Positions 34,681 through 44,458 of a DNA stretch of 64,000 bases are shown in pieces. The stretch is taken from contig JAYZEN010000006.1 in NCBI GenBank assembly GCA_036337295.1, forward strand, positions 72,290-136,289, written 5' to 3'. Both the position numbers and the translations under genes were made by a program. Position 1 is the stretch's first letter, and the number at the start of each line of letters is the position of its first letter. The notes beneath the pieces were generated by a model that saw nothing but the letters and a program-made list of their open reading frames with translations, was not told the origin of the DNA and ran no database searches. This stretch comes from Ketobacter sp036337295. GTDB taxonomy: Bacteria; Pseudomonadota; Gammaproteobacteria; Pseudomonadales; Ketobacteraceae.

Positions 34681-35109
34681 ATGAAACGCAATCAGGGATT
34701 TACATTGGTTGAACTGATGATCGTAGTAGCAATAGTGGGTGTGATCATGGCGGTGGCACTGCCGGCTTACAACAGCCATGTGCAGAAGACCCGGCGCTCG
34801 GATGCGCGTACGGCGCTGCAGGAGGCAGCGGCCCGCCAGGAGCGGATCTATACCGAGAGCAACACCTACACCGCGGACCTGACCAGGCTGTTGACCAACG
34901 CCGATGGCCAGAGCTCCCCGGAAGGGTATTACGATATATCAGTGGCACTGAGCTGCAGCCGAACCGTCAGCAACACCAGTTACTCCTCGTGTTTCACGTT
35001 GACGGCAACTGCAAAAGGCCTGCAGGCTGACGACTCGGAATGCGCCACACTGACCCTGACCCATGCGGGGGTCAAAGCGTCTACCCCGGCGGGGGGAGAC
35101 TGCTGGTGA
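34681..35109 (+). CDS. pilE: PilE-type minor pilin, first copy
   Basis: 142 residues from the ATG at 34681, which has AAGGTG about 10 nt upstream; an ATG at 34672 is possible. The prepilin motif is MKRNQG-FTLVELMIVVAIVGVIMA, with Glu5. It continues LPAYNSHVQKTRRSDARTAL and has a C-terminal disulfide pair region (CATLTL ... GDCW). This is the PilE/ComP class of minor pilins. It closes the first locus, 19 bp after pilY1, and is followed by a terminator. Confidence 0.9.
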   Translation: MKRNQGFTLVELMIVVAIVGVIMAVALPAYNSHVQKTRRSDARTALQEAAARQERIYTESNTYTADLTRLLTNADGQSSPEGYYDISVALSCSRTVSNTSYSSCFTLTATAKGLQADDSECATLTLTHAGVKASTPAGGDCW

Positions 35110-35113
35110 TCGA

Positions 35114-35141
35114 CAGGGCCCGTTAAGGGCCCTGTTTCTTT
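35114..35141 (+). terminator. Terminator after the first pilin locus
   Basis: CAGGGCCC-GTTAA-GGGCCCTG, an 8-bp perfect stem, followed by TTTCTTT, begins 4 bp after the pilE stop. Confidence 0.85.
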
Positions 35142-35207
35142 CCTGCCGACAAATAGATTATCCTAGCCGCTCTTCACCTGACTCAGGACAAGGGGGCAAG
35201 ACCGGTG

Positions 35208-35636
35208 ATGCAAATTCTCAGGGCAGGGGACAAACACAAAGGCTTTACTCTGATAGAGCTGTTAATTGTGATCGCCATTGTGGCGGTATTGGCGGTGTTC
35301 GCATATCCCCGTTACAGCGATCACGTCAAGAAATCCGCCCGCAAGGCGGCCATGGGTAAGGCGCTGGAGATCGCCAGCCGGGTGGAGCAGTTCCGCACCC
35401 AACGCTTTGCCTACCCCTCCGCTGCAGCCGATCTCGCCGGTTTTGAACTCGAAGAAATCAAATATGATTACGTCGTTACGGCGGTGCAAACCGGTGGCGA
35501 AGTCACCGGCTATGAGGTGGTGGTCACCCCGGTGGCCGGTACCGACCAGGTCAACGATGAGTGCGGCACCCTGACCTATTCCAACAAAGGCACCTGGACT
35601 TTCAGCACCGGTTTAACCGAAGAGGATTGCCTCTAG
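35208..35636 (+). CDS. pilE: PilE-type minor pilin, second copy
   Basis: 142 residues from the ATG at 35208 (a GTG lies directly before it). The leader MQILRAGDKHKG is followed by FTLIELLIVIAIVAVLAVFA, with Glu5, then YPRYSDHVKKSARKAAMGKA and a C-terminal cysteine pair (DECGTLTY ... EEDCL). It is clearly related to the first copy but the globular domain has diverged. It stands alone, with a terminator before it and 116 bp before pilV of the second locus. Confidence 0.88.
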   Translation: MQILRAGDKHKGFTLIELLIVIAIVAVLAVFAYPRYSDHVKKSARKAAMGKALEIASRVEQFRTQRFAYPSAAADLAGFELEEIKYDYVVTAVQTGGEVTGYEVVVTPVAGTDQVNDECGTLTYSNKGTWTFSTGLTEEDCL

Positions 35637-35752
35637 TCCATAATTTGAGCATCTCAAATCACTCCGTGATCCATTTTCAACCGTTCGTCGGTTGTTCCCT
35701 GGGCTCTTGAGCACCCCTTGGTAAGATCCCCCCTAATCAGAATAATAGTGGA

Positions 35753-36286
35753 ATGATGTTGTCGGGGGGCAGCGTGGTTAAACACAATGGAATGTCACTG
35801 ATTGAAGTGTTAGTGGCGTTACTCGTATTCGCAGTGGGAATCGTCGGTTTCGCTGCACTTCAGCTTAAGTCCGTCAGGCAGGTTGAGGAAACCTACAGCC
35901 GCAGCCAGGCTATGTCCGTCGCCCACGATTTTATCGAACGGGCCCGCGCCAACCTTACCGCAGAAAGCCAAGCCTATTATCTCCAGCCTTCCAGTTGGAG
36001 CGGGGATCTTATTGATCCCGGCGACTGCATCGTGACCGGTGCAGCCCCTTCGGCGGCGGACGCCTGCGAGTCAGAACAAATGGCCCGCTCCGATGTGTAC
36101 GAAGTCCGCTCCAGCCTGGGTGGTTTGCTGGTCAACGGCAAAATGAATTACGCCGCCTGTGACCAGGTGTATTGCGTGACGGTGGCCTGGGGTGAGACCC
36201 AGCTGGGTGATTGCGACCAAACCTCATTTGCCGATGGCGAGCGTCAATCGGATGCCCATTGTGTCAGAGTTGAATTCATACCCTAG
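35753..36286 (+). CDS. pilV: Minor pilin PilV, second locus
   Basis: 177 residues from the ATG at 35753. A GTG at 35774, preceded by GGGGGGC, gives the shorter leader MVKHNG and may be the real start. The motif MSLIEVLVALLVFAVGIVGF and QLKSVRQVEETYSRSQAMSV are PilV-like. Several cysteines are in the globular part. It begins the second pilV-pilW-pilX-pilY1 locus, separated from pilW by 8 bp. Confidence 0.87.
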   Translation: MMLSGGSVVKHNGMSLIEVLVALLVFAVGIVGFAALQLKSVRQVEETYSRSQAMSVAHDFIERARANLTAESQAYYLQPSSWSGDLIDPGDCIVTGAAPSAADACESEQMARSDVYEVRSSLGGLLVNGKMNYAACDQVYCVTVAWGETQLGDCDQTSFADGERQSDAHCVRVEFIP

Positions 36287-36294
36287 GGGATTTT

Positions 36295-37128
36295 ATGTCG
36301 CGTCAGAACGGTCTTTCGCTGGTAGAACTGATGATTGCCCTGCTGCTGGGCAGTCTCCTCACCATTGCCGCCACGCAGCTGTTCCTGGTGAACCGGCAAA
36401 CCGACAATCTGCAGATGGGCATTGCCGGTGTGCAGGATAGCGGGCGTTTCGCCTTTGATTTCCTGAGCCGCTCCCTGATGGAAGCCGGTCAGGGGGAGGA
36501 GGAGCCCATTGTGCCCTTTGTGCTGGACGGTGTGGCCCAGTTCAATTCCGCCAGTGCAGAAATTGCTGACGGGGACAAGTATGACACCGTGGTGTTCGAA
36601 GTCATTGCGGGCAAGGATTGCCTGGGCAATGCGCTGACCGGATACAAGCGGTTCTATGTCGTCGATGATGCCGATGGCAAGCGACTCATTTGTACTTCAT
36701 TCGAATACCGGGTGCAGCCAGACGAGGACGGAAATGATACCGAGGGCTGGTACGCTGACGATCGAGGCACACTGATCGATAACATAGAAGCGTTCCAGGT
36801 GTTGTATGGGCTGGATTTCAACAGTGCGTCGGAAGACGGCTACGGTTCCGCGGATCTTTACACCAATGCCACTCAAGTGAAGGCGTTGAAGAGCGAGTTG
36901 AACAAAGGTGATATCCGCATTGTCAGCGTGCGCTTTTCGGTGTTGCTGGCCAGCGATGAGAAAGTGACCCTGGATACGGAGCTGGCGCCGGATGCCATTG
37001 ATGTTCTGGACCAACAATATGTGCAAGGCGATGCGACGGAAGGGGGTGCCATCAACTTTGAAGACGGTCGCCTGTACCGGACGTACAGTTCCACCGTGGC
37101 CATTCGTAACCTGATAGGTGGAATCTGA
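36295..37128 (+). CDS. pilW: Minor pilin PilW, second locus
   Basis: 277 residues. Leader MSRQNG then LSLVELMIALLLGSLLTIAA with Glu5. The PilW signature QLFLVNRQTDNLQMGIAGVQ and DSGRFAFDFLSRSLMEAGQ is clear. Its length is closer to PilW of Pseudomonas than the copy in the first locus. Its stop overlaps the pilX start (TGATG). Confidence 0.88.
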   Translation: MSRQNGLSLVELMIALLLGSLLTIAATQLFLVNRQTDNLQMGIAGVQDSGRFAFDFLSRSLMEAGQGEEEPIVPFVLDGVAQFNSASAEIADGDKYDTVVFEVIAGKDCLGNALTGYKRFYVVDDADGKRLICTSFEYRVQPDEDGNDTEGWYADDRGTLIDNIEAFQVLYGLDFNSASEDGYGSADLYTNATQVKALKSELNKGDIRIVSVRFSVLLASDEKVTLDTELAPDAIDVLDQQYVQGDATEGGAINFEDGRLYRTYSSTVAIRNLIGGI

Positions 37129-37673
37129 TGAACCCGAAACAACAACATGGTGCGGCGTTGCTGATCGCGCTTTTGATCCTGCTGATGGTCACCCTGATGG
37201 GGGTGTCCGCCATCAAGTCAGGACTGTTTCATGAGCGCATGGCCTTCAATGCTCAGGCTGACGAAATGGCCTTTCATGCTGCCGAGACCGCCATTGGCGG
37301 CGTCACCGGCGAAGCCCAGCGCAACAGCCAGTTTGTATCCGACCTGGTGAACGTGAACGGCAATGCGCAGGTGCATTGTGTCAGCAAGTCCAGTGGCCTG
37401 GCTGAAGGGGCGTGCGACAACGCCGATACCCTGGACGAGCGGGCCAGCCTGTTGTCCCAGTCCAGCTCCCGCTTTGACTCGAAACGGGTGTTGCTGGCCT
37501 CGGATGTGGAGTATTTCAAGGACTTTGTGTTTGAGTCTGAGGGTAACGGGCGTTTTGTGCAGGTGGCGATGCCTTTCAGTCGAACCAACTTTCAGGAATG
37601 GCGCAAAGTCGGACCCAGTTCCGGGCAGTTTTCCGATGAGAACGGGTTGTTGGATTACAGCACCGGGCCTTAG
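37128..37673 (+). CDS. pilX: Minor pilin PilX, second locus
   Basis: 181 residues. Short leader MNPKQQHG then AALLIALLILLMVTLMGVSA, again without Glu5, followed by IKSGLFHERMAFNAQADEMA and FHAAETAIGG, the PilX pattern. Two cysteines only, versus many in the first-locus copy. It overlaps pilW and precedes the second pilY1 by about 60 bp. Confidence 0.86.
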   Translation: MNPKQQHGAALLIALLILLMVTLMGVSAIKSGLFHERMAFNAQADEMAFHAAETAIGGVTGEAQRNSQFVSDLVNVNGNAQVHCVSKSSGLAEGACDNADTLDERASLLSQSSSRFDSKRVLLASDVEYFKDFVFESEGNGRFVQVAMPFSRTNFQEWRKVGPSSGQFSDENGLLDYSTGP

Positions 37674-37736
37674 TGCACGACGTGAATAGAATCAAATCAA
37701 GATGTGGATCACCGGGCGATGATTGGATTGAGTAAA

Positions 37737-40700
37737 ATGGAAAACCTACTTATCAGACCGCTGCTGGCGGTGTTGGCACTGCTGCCGGCTACCGTGCTGG
37801 CGGATGACACGGACCTGTTCAAGCTGGATGTTTCGGCGCCTGCCCGGATTATGCTGGTAGTGGACACCTCTGCGTCCATGGCTCGCCCTGAGGGGAACAA
37901 CGATGTGGTTCAGTTTTATGCCGGTGATTGTACAGGGCAGGATCGCTATTTCAAGGACGGTGAGTGGGTGTCGTTTGATAATGCCTCACGAAAAATATGT
38001 GTGGTTAAGGACATCCTGTTGAGATTCCTGGACCCCGATCTGGGGGACCCCGAATCAGTTTGGCCCAATAATTTTGAAGTCGGGCTCGCCAGATACGCCC
38101 AGCAGGGGGCTGCAATTGTCGAACCCATTGACAGACTGGGCAGTATCGATAATCCCAATTCCAAGCGCAGGCAGCTGATCGGCGCAATCAGGTCGTTGCG
38201 GGCTTCGGGCAGAACCCCGTTGGTGGGGAGTTATCTGGAGGTGGCAGAGTACCTGACCGGTGGGCAGGCCGTGACCCGGGATTCAGGAGCCACCGATTCT
38301 GAGGTCTGGGAGTCGACTAACCAGTACAAGGGTGTTGACCTCGGCCCCCAGTGCGGGAACCTCAACAATCACCTGGTGTTCCTCACCGATGGTGCGTCTA
38401 CTTGCGAAAAAGGTTCGAATTTCACCGAATCTGAGCTGGATGATTTCAATTGTCCTGATGGATCAGCCGATCTGGTGATCGGGGATATCGGCACCCGTGT
38501 CAACCAGTTCGTCACCGGAGTCGCCGGTCAATACGATGAAGAAACCTGCAGTGCCATGACCTATTCGGAGTATGAGGAAGAAGGGACACCTTATAAAACC
38601 TACTGGGGATGTTTGAGTCAGGTGTCGGAAAAACTCAGTGACAACAAACAGACTGAGAATGGCAGGCAGGTCGACGCCAGTGTGAAGACCCATGTTATCG
38701 CCTACGACATGGGGGGAGCCAGCACTGATACCAAAAACGGTATGGAAGCATGGGCCGTCGCCGGTGGAGGGCTGTATCGAGATGCCAGTACCGGTGACGA
38801 GGTAGCGGAGGCCTTCGAGCAAATCAACGGCGAAGTCGTGATGCCCGGCACTTTCATTGTGGCATCCGGTGGGGTTGGGGTCAGCCAGCTCAACAGCTTC
38901 ACGCACTTGGATGAGTTGTACTTTTCCATGTTCACACCGTCCAGCAAGCCTTTCTGGTATGGCAATCTGAAGAAGTACTTTTTCAATTTCAGCACCGAAG
39001 GCGAGTTAAAGGTTTATACCAATCCCGGCAAATCCACGCTGGCGGTCAGCGATGGTGTATTCCTGCCGGACGTAAATAGCTTTTGGTCGAACGAGAACAA
39101 CATCCCGGATGCCTTTGGCGGTGTAGACGGCGATGTGGCCCATGTGGGTGGGGCCGCCAGTCAAATTGAAGACTCCACTGACCGAAACCTGGTGGTTTAT
39201 TACGGTGATACTGACTACGAGCTCAAACCCGACAATGCGGACGCCAGCGGAGAAGACATCGATAATCTGAAAGCCAGGTTACTTGCGGAATATGCGACGT
39301 TTTTTGCGGATCCAGAGGGCGCAGACGCCACAGCCATCGCCAATTATGGCAGTGATGTGCTGAGCCCCATGCTGGCGTGGTTGTCAGGTGAAGATGTCAA
39401 CAACGAGTGGGGACACTTTATTCAGGACCCAACCTCAGCCGATGACTCCACTGATCCGGAAGATGAACGCGCAGCCGGTTATAAAGGGGTCAGAACACTC
39501 TATGGTGCGCCGCTTCATTCCTCCCCGGTGCTGGTGAATTACCGCAGTCGTGATGCCGATGGCAATCCCCTGAGCGAGCCTGAAAATGTGGTGTTTGTCA
39601 GCACCAACGACGGCAAACTGTACGCGGTGGATGCGAGCAACGGCAGTGAAAAGGGCAAGGAGAAACTGGCCTATGTTCCGGAAGCCATGTTGAAACGCAC
39701 CAGCCTGGCGGACCCCTCTCCGGTGGAGCGGATGTTCCAGGCCACCAAGCCTGGTGCAGGCGATGGCAGTTTGATTTACGGCATGGATTCCACCTGGACC
39801 GTATGGCGACAGGATGTGAACGGAAACGGGAATATCGACGAAGACACCCAGGATTTTGTGTTGCTCTACGGTGGGATGCGCCGGGGCGGCCGCAATTACT
39901 ATATTCTGGATGCCACTGACGTGGAAGAATCCTCCAGTCTGGAGCAGTTGGCTGTGATCAAAGGGGGCGAGGGCAAATTCCTCAATAATGGTCAGAGCTG
40001 GTCGGAGCCGAAGCTGGCGATCATCAATTATCGAGGCACGCCGACGGCGGTCTTTATTATCGGTGGCGGATACGACACCGTCTACGACAGCGGTCGCCCG
40101 GAGACCCTGCCTGCCAAGGGCGCGCAGATTTACATTGTTTCTGCCCGTACTTTCTTGGAAAGAGACGGTGGTGCCAGACACGAAGCAGGGGAAGTGCTGT
40201 GGTGGGCATCCTCGGATTCCATCCTGGGTGATGAGACTCATGTGCAGATTGCGGCCCTGGAATACAGTATTCCATCCAGCGTGAAGACGGTGGATATTGA
40301 TGCGGACGGTTATCTGGATTTCTTCTATGTGGGGGATATGGGCGGGCAAATCCATCGTTTTGATGTGAATAACAGCAATACTGGCGCGGCCAACCTGATC
40401 TCGAATACCGCGGACACCGTCATTGCCCAATTGGGGGTGGCCGGTGTGGATTCGGTATCCCAGGATATGGACCGCCGTTTCTTCTATCCCCCGAGCATTG
40501 CCAAGATGCGCTGCCCCAGGGGCTTCTGTATGTCGTTGGCCATCGGCTCCGGCTGGCGCTCCAATCCAACAGATGTCTCTGTGACCGAGAAATTTTATTT
40601 CCTGATGGACTATGAACCCTTTACCCCTGGGCAAAACGAACCGGTCATCACCGAGACCGCGACCACCGAGGCCGGTGGTTCAGTTACGGTCGTTCAAGCG

Positions 40701-41162
40701 CTCACTAAAACAGATGATGCGGAATCCATTACGGCGGCTTCCAACGATGCTGGTATCAAAGGCTACAGCCTGGAGTTGGGGGGCACCGGCTACGATGCGG
40801 AGAAACTGCTCGGGGCGCCTTTGATCGTGGGTGGCAGTGCCTATTTTTCAACGTACTACCGCCCTCCGGAAATGCCGGACACCGATACCTGCCAGGTGGG
40901 AGAAGGGGCGTCAGCGGTGTACCAGTTCACCCCAGGTGACTCCAAAGCCTTGCAACTTGCGGACGGTTTGAGTCAGAACGTTGCTGGTTCTATTCAGTCC
41001 TTGATTACCGAATTGCCGGTTGCTGATGGCGGCGGCGAAGACCCGGACAATCCCGTGCCCCCTGGTCTGCAGGGTGGGATCGTGTCAGGAACCGGTTCCG
41101 TGGGGCCGGCTCCCCTGCAGCTGAACCATATCAGGAAGACCCGCTGGCAGCAGATCGAGTAA
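37737..41162 (+). CDS. pilY1: PilY1-type tip protein, second locus
   Basis: 1,141 residues from the ATG at 37737 (MENLLIRPLLAVLALLPATV), which gives a clean signal peptide; upstream GTG or ATG codons at 37704 and 37719 would add up to 11 residues. The von Willebrand A domain has an intact MIDAS, VVDTSASM with D43, and an ordinary length. The propeller half contains GVRTLYGAPLHSSPVLVNYR, VFVSTNDGKLYAVDASNGSE and RRGGRNYYILDATD. It ends HIRKTRWQQIE, echoing the C-terminus of the first PilY1. It has no coiled-coil insertion. Expected at the outer membrane and pilus tip. Confidence 0.88.
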   Translation: MENLLIRPLLAVLALLPATVLADDTDLFKLDVSAPARIMLVVDTSASMARPEGNNDVVQFYAGDCTGQDRYFKDGEWVSFDNASRKICVVKDILLRFLDPDLGDPESVWPNNFEVGLARYAQQGAAIVEPIDRLGSIDNPNSKRRQLIGAIRSLRASGRTPLVGSYLEVAEYLTGGQAVTRDSGATDSEVWESTNQYKGVDLGPQCGNLNNHLVFLTDGASTCEKGSNFTESELDDFNCPDGSADLVIGDIGTRVNQFVTGVAGQYDEETCSAMTYSEYEEEGTPYKTYWGCLSQVSEKLSDNKQTENGRQVDASVKTHVIAYDMGGASTDTKNGMEAWAVAGGGLYRDASTGDEVAEAFEQINGEVVMPGTFIVASGGVGVSQLNSFTHLDELYFSMFTPSSKPFWYGNLKKYFFNFSTEGELKVYTNPGKSTLAVSDGVFLPDVNSFWSNENNIPDAFGGVDGDVAHVGGAASQIEDSTDRNLVVYYGDTDYELKPDNADASGEDIDNLKARLLAEYATFFADPEGADATAIANYGSDVLSPMLAWLSGEDVNNEWGHFIQDPTSADDSTDPEDERAAGYKGVRTLYGAPLHSSPVLVNYRSRDADGNPLSEPENVVFVSTNDGKLYAVDASNGSEKGKEKLAYVPEAMLKRTSLADPSPVERMFQATKPGAGDGSLIYGMDSTWTVWRQDVNGNGNIDEDTQDFVLLYGGMRRGGRNYYILDATDVEESSSLEQLAVIKGGEGKFLNNGQSWSEPKLAIINYRGTPTAVFIIGGGYDTVYDSGRPETLPAKGAQIYIVSARTFLERDGGARHEAGEVLWWASSDSILGDETHVQIAALEYSIPSSVKTVDIDADGYLDFFYVGDMGGQIHRFDVNNSNTGAANLISNTADTVIAQLGVAGVDSVSQDMDRRFFYPPSIAKMRCPRGFCMSLAIGSGWRSNPTDVSVTEKFYFLMDYEPFTPGQNEPVITETATTEAGGSVTVVQALTKTDDAESITAASNDAGIKGYSLELGGTGYDAEKLLGAPLIVGGSAYFSTYYRPPEMPDTDTCQVGEGASAVYQFTPGDSKALQLADGLSQNVAGSIQSLITELPVADGGGEDPDNPVPPGLQGGIVSGTGSVGPAPLQLNHIRKTRWQQIE

Positions 41163-41332
41163 TCAGTCTAAGCGAAGGTGCTCGGTTGACTAAAGCGGCG
41201 GTAAGGGAACGGGGGTGTTCGCGGATGGCGGGTTCGGTGCTCGGAGGCATCAGTCCAGCAGCGGGCACCAAACCCAATTCGCCAATGGCGCCAGCTGCTT
41301 TCTGTGACCTCTCCTTCCAGGTTAACCCGGAA

Positions 41333-41851
41333 TCAACACCAGGTACTGTCTTCCTTGTTGGGCTTCAATTTCACTTTGCCGGACCCTGAAACCGTTACCT
41401 GATAAGCGTTCTTCTGTTTGCCATCCACCGGACACAAGGTAAAAGTGGTCTGATCCCAGGGGGTCCAGCCACTGACTCTGAAATCAATATTCGGATTGTT
41501 GGCATTGTTGTTGGTCTTACTGATGGCAACCTTCTCGCTGACGTTCAGTGAAGCCATGATTTCATCCGCTGCGCCATCTTCACCGCGTTTCACCGACAGA
41601 ATGCTGGAGGTCCAGTCGTTATCGCAATTGGCGCTGTCCGAACTGCCACAAACGGACACCAGATTGCGATGCTCAACGGCGATCAGGCGGGATAAGCGCA
41701 GCAGTTCCACTAACTGCTGGCTGGTGGTGCGAACCCGGTTTTTCTCCATCAGGTCCACAAAGGATGGCGTGGCAAAGCCCAGCAGTAGAGCGGCGATGAT
41801 CATCGTGATCATCAGTTCCACAATCGTAAATCCCTTTGCTGTGCGTTGCAT
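41333..41851 (-). CDS. fimT: FimT/GspH-type pseudopilin, isolated on the opposite strand
   Basis: 172 residues. Leader MQRTAKG then FTIVELMITMIIAALLLGFA with Glu5. The GspH/FimT globular part has VRTTSQQLVELLRLSRLIAV and EHRNLVSVCGSSDSANCDND, with the same CGSSDSANC-type loop as the first fimT (CSTSDSASC). It ends DSTWC. It faces the second pilY1 tail to tail across a 170-bp gap with no clear terminator. It may serve either locus; the second one lacks its own fimT. Confidence 0.88.
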   Translation of the reverse strand: MQRTAKGFTIVELMITMIIAALLLGFATPSFVDLMEKNRVRTTSQQLVELLRLSRLIAVEHRNLVSVCGSSDSANCDNDWTSSILSVKRGEDGAADEIMASLNVSEKVAISKTNNNANNPNIDFRVSGWTPWDQTTFTLCPVDGKQKNAYQVTVSGSGKVKLKPNKEDSTWC

Positions 41852-41959
41852 GGTGGCCCCCGTTTGATTGCTCTATTGATAAAAAACACTGATATTGGAA
41901 TCCCGTTAGATTACCATCTCGTGGGTGGATACTGAATATTTTAGAGACGCAAGGTAGTT

Positions 41960-43069
41960 ATGGCGGATGTAGTGATTGTAGGGGGCGGTGTGATCGGGCT
42001 TTTGCTGGCAAAAGACCTGGTTCAGCGTTCGGTGTCGGTACACATCATTGAGCAGGGAGAGATCGGCCGGGAGGCGTCCTGGGCCGGTGGCGGCATCGTC
42101 TCGCCGCTGTATCCATGGAACTATTCTGCCCCCATCACCGCCTTGGCCAGCTGGGCGCAGCAAGCCTACCCACAATTGGCCGCAGAACTGAGATCTCTGA
42201 CGGGTATCGATCCGGAGTTCAATGCCTGTGGATTGTTGATGCCGGACCCACCCAACCGGGCCGAAATTGCCCACTGGGCGGACCGAAACCAAAAGCAGTT
42301 TGGCATTCTGCCGCGGCCCGCCGTGGTCGAGCAGGAACCCGCTCTGCAGTTGTCTTTTGAAGAAGCGGTGTGGTGGCCTCATATTGGCAACATCCGTAAC
42401 CCACGATTGCTGCGAAGCCTGCAGGCCTATCTGGAAGCGGCCCCTAACTGCACCATTCAAACCCGTTGCCCAGTGCTGGGGTTTGAGCAACGCGCCAACG
42501 GCCGGGTCGGGGTGATCACTGACGGCAGAACCATAGAGGCCCCTAAAGTCGTGGTCTGTACCGGTGCCTGGTCAGGGCAGCTGCTGGCGCCGCTGGGGTG
42601 CACGATGCCCGTTGATCCGGTGAAGGGGCAGATGCTGGTATTTGAACCGCGACCAGGGCTGATCAACAGCATCATCCTGCATGGGGGGCGCTACCTGATC
42701 CCGCGGCTCGACGGTCGCATTGTTGTTGGCAGCACGTTGGAATTCACCGGCTTCGACAAATCCACGTCCGACGATGCCCGCTCAGCGTTGTTGGAAAAGG
42801 CTTATCAGTTGGTACCGGCCCTGCAATCTGTGCCGGTGGAAGCCCATTGGGCAGGCCTGCGGCCGGGTGCGCCCCATGGCATACCTTATATCGGTGAATT
42901 GCCCGGGTGGGAGAATCTGTATGTGAACGCGGGGCACTTTCGCAATGGCCTGGTGTTGGCACCGGCTTCCGTGCGGCTGATGACCAACCTGTTGTTGGGG
43001 GAGGCCCCCATAGTAGACCCTACGCCGTATCATCCCCAAACACCGCGGCCTTCGGCGGAAATGTTCTAG
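41960..43069 (+). CDS. thiO: Glycine oxidase ThiO
   Basis: 369 residues of the DAO/FAD family. The dinucleotide motif VVIVGGGVIGLLLAKDL is at the N-terminus. WAGGGIVSPLYPWNYSAPI near 38-56 and the C-terminal HWAGLRPGAPHGIPYIGEL with NAGHFRNGLVLAPAS match ThiO. It makes iminoacetate for the thiazole ring of thiamine. thiO beside pilSR is a conserved Pseudomonas-type arrangement. Convergent with pilR, 7 bp between stops. Confidence 0.93.
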   Translation: MADVVIVGGGVIGLLLAKDLVQRSVSVHIIEQGEIGREASWAGGGIVSPLYPWNYSAPITALASWAQQAYPQLAAELRSLTGIDPEFNACGLLMPDPPNRAEIAHWADRNQKQFGILPRPAVVEQEPALQLSFEEAVWWPHIGNIRNPRLLRSLQAYLEAAPNCTIQTRCPVLGFEQRANGRVGVITDGRTIEAPKVVVCTGAWSGQLLAPLGCTMPVDPVKGQMLVFEPRPGLINSIILHGGRYLIPRLDGRIVVGSTLEFTGFDKSTSDDARSALLEKAYQLVPALQSVPVEAHWAGLRPGAPHGIPYIGELPGWENLYVNAGHFRNGLVLAPASVRLMTNLLLGEAPIVDPTPYHPQTPRPSAEMF

Positions 43070-43076
43070 GCAGCGC

Positions 43077-44456
43077 TTATTCGTCGGTGTCGAGGCCCAG
43101 TTTCTTCAGGCGATAACGCAGGGAGCGGAAGCTCATCCCCAGTTTCTTGGCAGCGGCGGTTCGGTTCCAGCGGGTCTCGTCGAGGGCTTTGAGAATCGCC
43201 TGTTTTTCAATGTCGGTCAGGTACTCTTCCAGCGAATCCCCTTCCACAAAGTCGGGAATGGCGTGTTCGCCCTGGGCGGCCGTGGTGGGCTTCTGCACCG
43301 GAACACCGTCGGTGGGCAGCTGCAGGTGCTCGGGGGTTATCACCTCGTCATCACAGAGCGTCACAGCCCGCTCCAGAATGTTTTCCAGCTCGCGCACGTT
43401 GCCGGGGAACTGATACGCCCGCAGTGCCTGTTCCGCTTTGGCGCTCAATTTCGGCAGGTCCATATCCCAGTCTTTGGCCAGGGATTGCAGCACATAGGTG
43501 GCCAGCTGGGTGATATCGTCACCACGTTCCCGCAGGGGGGGAACGCTCACCTGGATAACGTTGATCCGGTAAAACAAATCCTGGCGAAAGTCGCCGTTTT
43601 CCACCAGCCGGGACAGGTCCTTGTGCGTGGCACTGAGGATCCGCACATCGGTGCCGATTTCTTTTTGCGAACCCACCGGGCGCACGGCCTTTTCCTGAAT
43701 GGCGCGCAACAGTTTGACCTGCATCTGCATGGGCAGGTCGGCGACTTCATCCAGAAACAGGGTGCCACCCTTGGCGGCCTGGAACAGCCCCATCTTGTCT
43801 TCATAGGCGCCGGTGAAACTGCCCTTGCGATGGCCGAAGAATTCACTTTCCATCAGCTCGCTGGGAATGGCGCCGCAGTTGACCGGAACAAAGGGGCCCT
43901 CTGCTCGGGGGCCCAGGCGATGGATTTCCCGGGCCACCAGTTCTTTACCACTGCCGGATTCACCGCTGATGTAGACCGGAGCCTGGCTGCGGGCCAGCTT
44001 CTTGATCTGCACCTGCAGTTTCTTGATCTGTGGGGATTGACCCAGAATGGGGGAGTCTCCCACTTCCGCTACCGGTTCCTGCTTTTCGAATTTCAACTTC
44101 AGCGCGGTGTTCACCAGATCCCGCAGACGCTGCAGATCCACCGGTTTGGACACGAAGTCGAAAGCACCGGCTTTGAGGGCACTGATGGCGGTTTCCATGC
44201 TGCCGTAAGCGGTCAGCACGGCCACCGGCAGGTTCGGGTGATTACCTTGAATGTGCTTCACCAGATCAATACCGTTGCCATCCGGCAGATTCATATCTGT
44301 GATGCAGAGGTCGAAGTTTTCCTGCTCCAGGGAAACATGGGCTGAATCCAGATTCGCAGCAGTGAACGTTTCAATATTCATCCGGGACAGCGTCAGCTCC
44401 AGCAATTCACGGATATCCGGTTCATCATCGACGATCAGTGCTTTGTATTGGTTCAT
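43077..44456 (-). CDS. pilR: Sigma-54-dependent response regulator PilR
   Basis: 459 residues. Receiver with D54 in CITDMNLPDGNG and DD at 10-11. AAA+ domain with GESGSGKE, the sigma-54 contact loop GSFTGAYEDKMG (the serine variant of GAFTGA, known in PilR) and LFLDEVADLP. A Fis-type helix-turn-helix ends the protein (WNRTAAAKKLGMSFRSLRYR). PilR activates pilA transcription on phosphorylation by PilS. It starts 2 bp after the pilS stop. No pilA gene lies in the window. Confidence 0.96.
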   Translation of the reverse strand: MNQYKALIVDDEPDIRELLELTLSRMNIETFTAANLDSAHVSLEQENFDLCITDMNLPDGNGIDLVKHIQGNHPNLPVAVLTAYGSMETAISALKAGAFDFVSKPVDLQRLRDLVNTALKLKFEKQEPVAEVGDSPILGQSPQIKKLQVQIKKLARSQAPVYISGESGSGKELVAREIHRLGPRAEGPFVPVNCGAIPSELMESEFFGHRKGSFTGAYEDKMGLFQAAKGGTLFLDEVADLPMQMQVKLLRAIQEKAVRPVGSQKEIGTDVRILSATHKDLSRLVENGDFRQDLFYRINVIQVSVPPLRERGDDITQLATYVLQSLAKDWDMDLPKLSAKAEQALRAYQFPGNVRELENILERAVTLCDDEVITPEHLQLPTDGVPVQKPTTAAQGEHAIPDFVEGDSLEEYLTDIEKQAILKALDETRWNRTAAAKKLGMSFRSLRYRLKKLGLDTDE

Positions 44457-44458
44457 TG

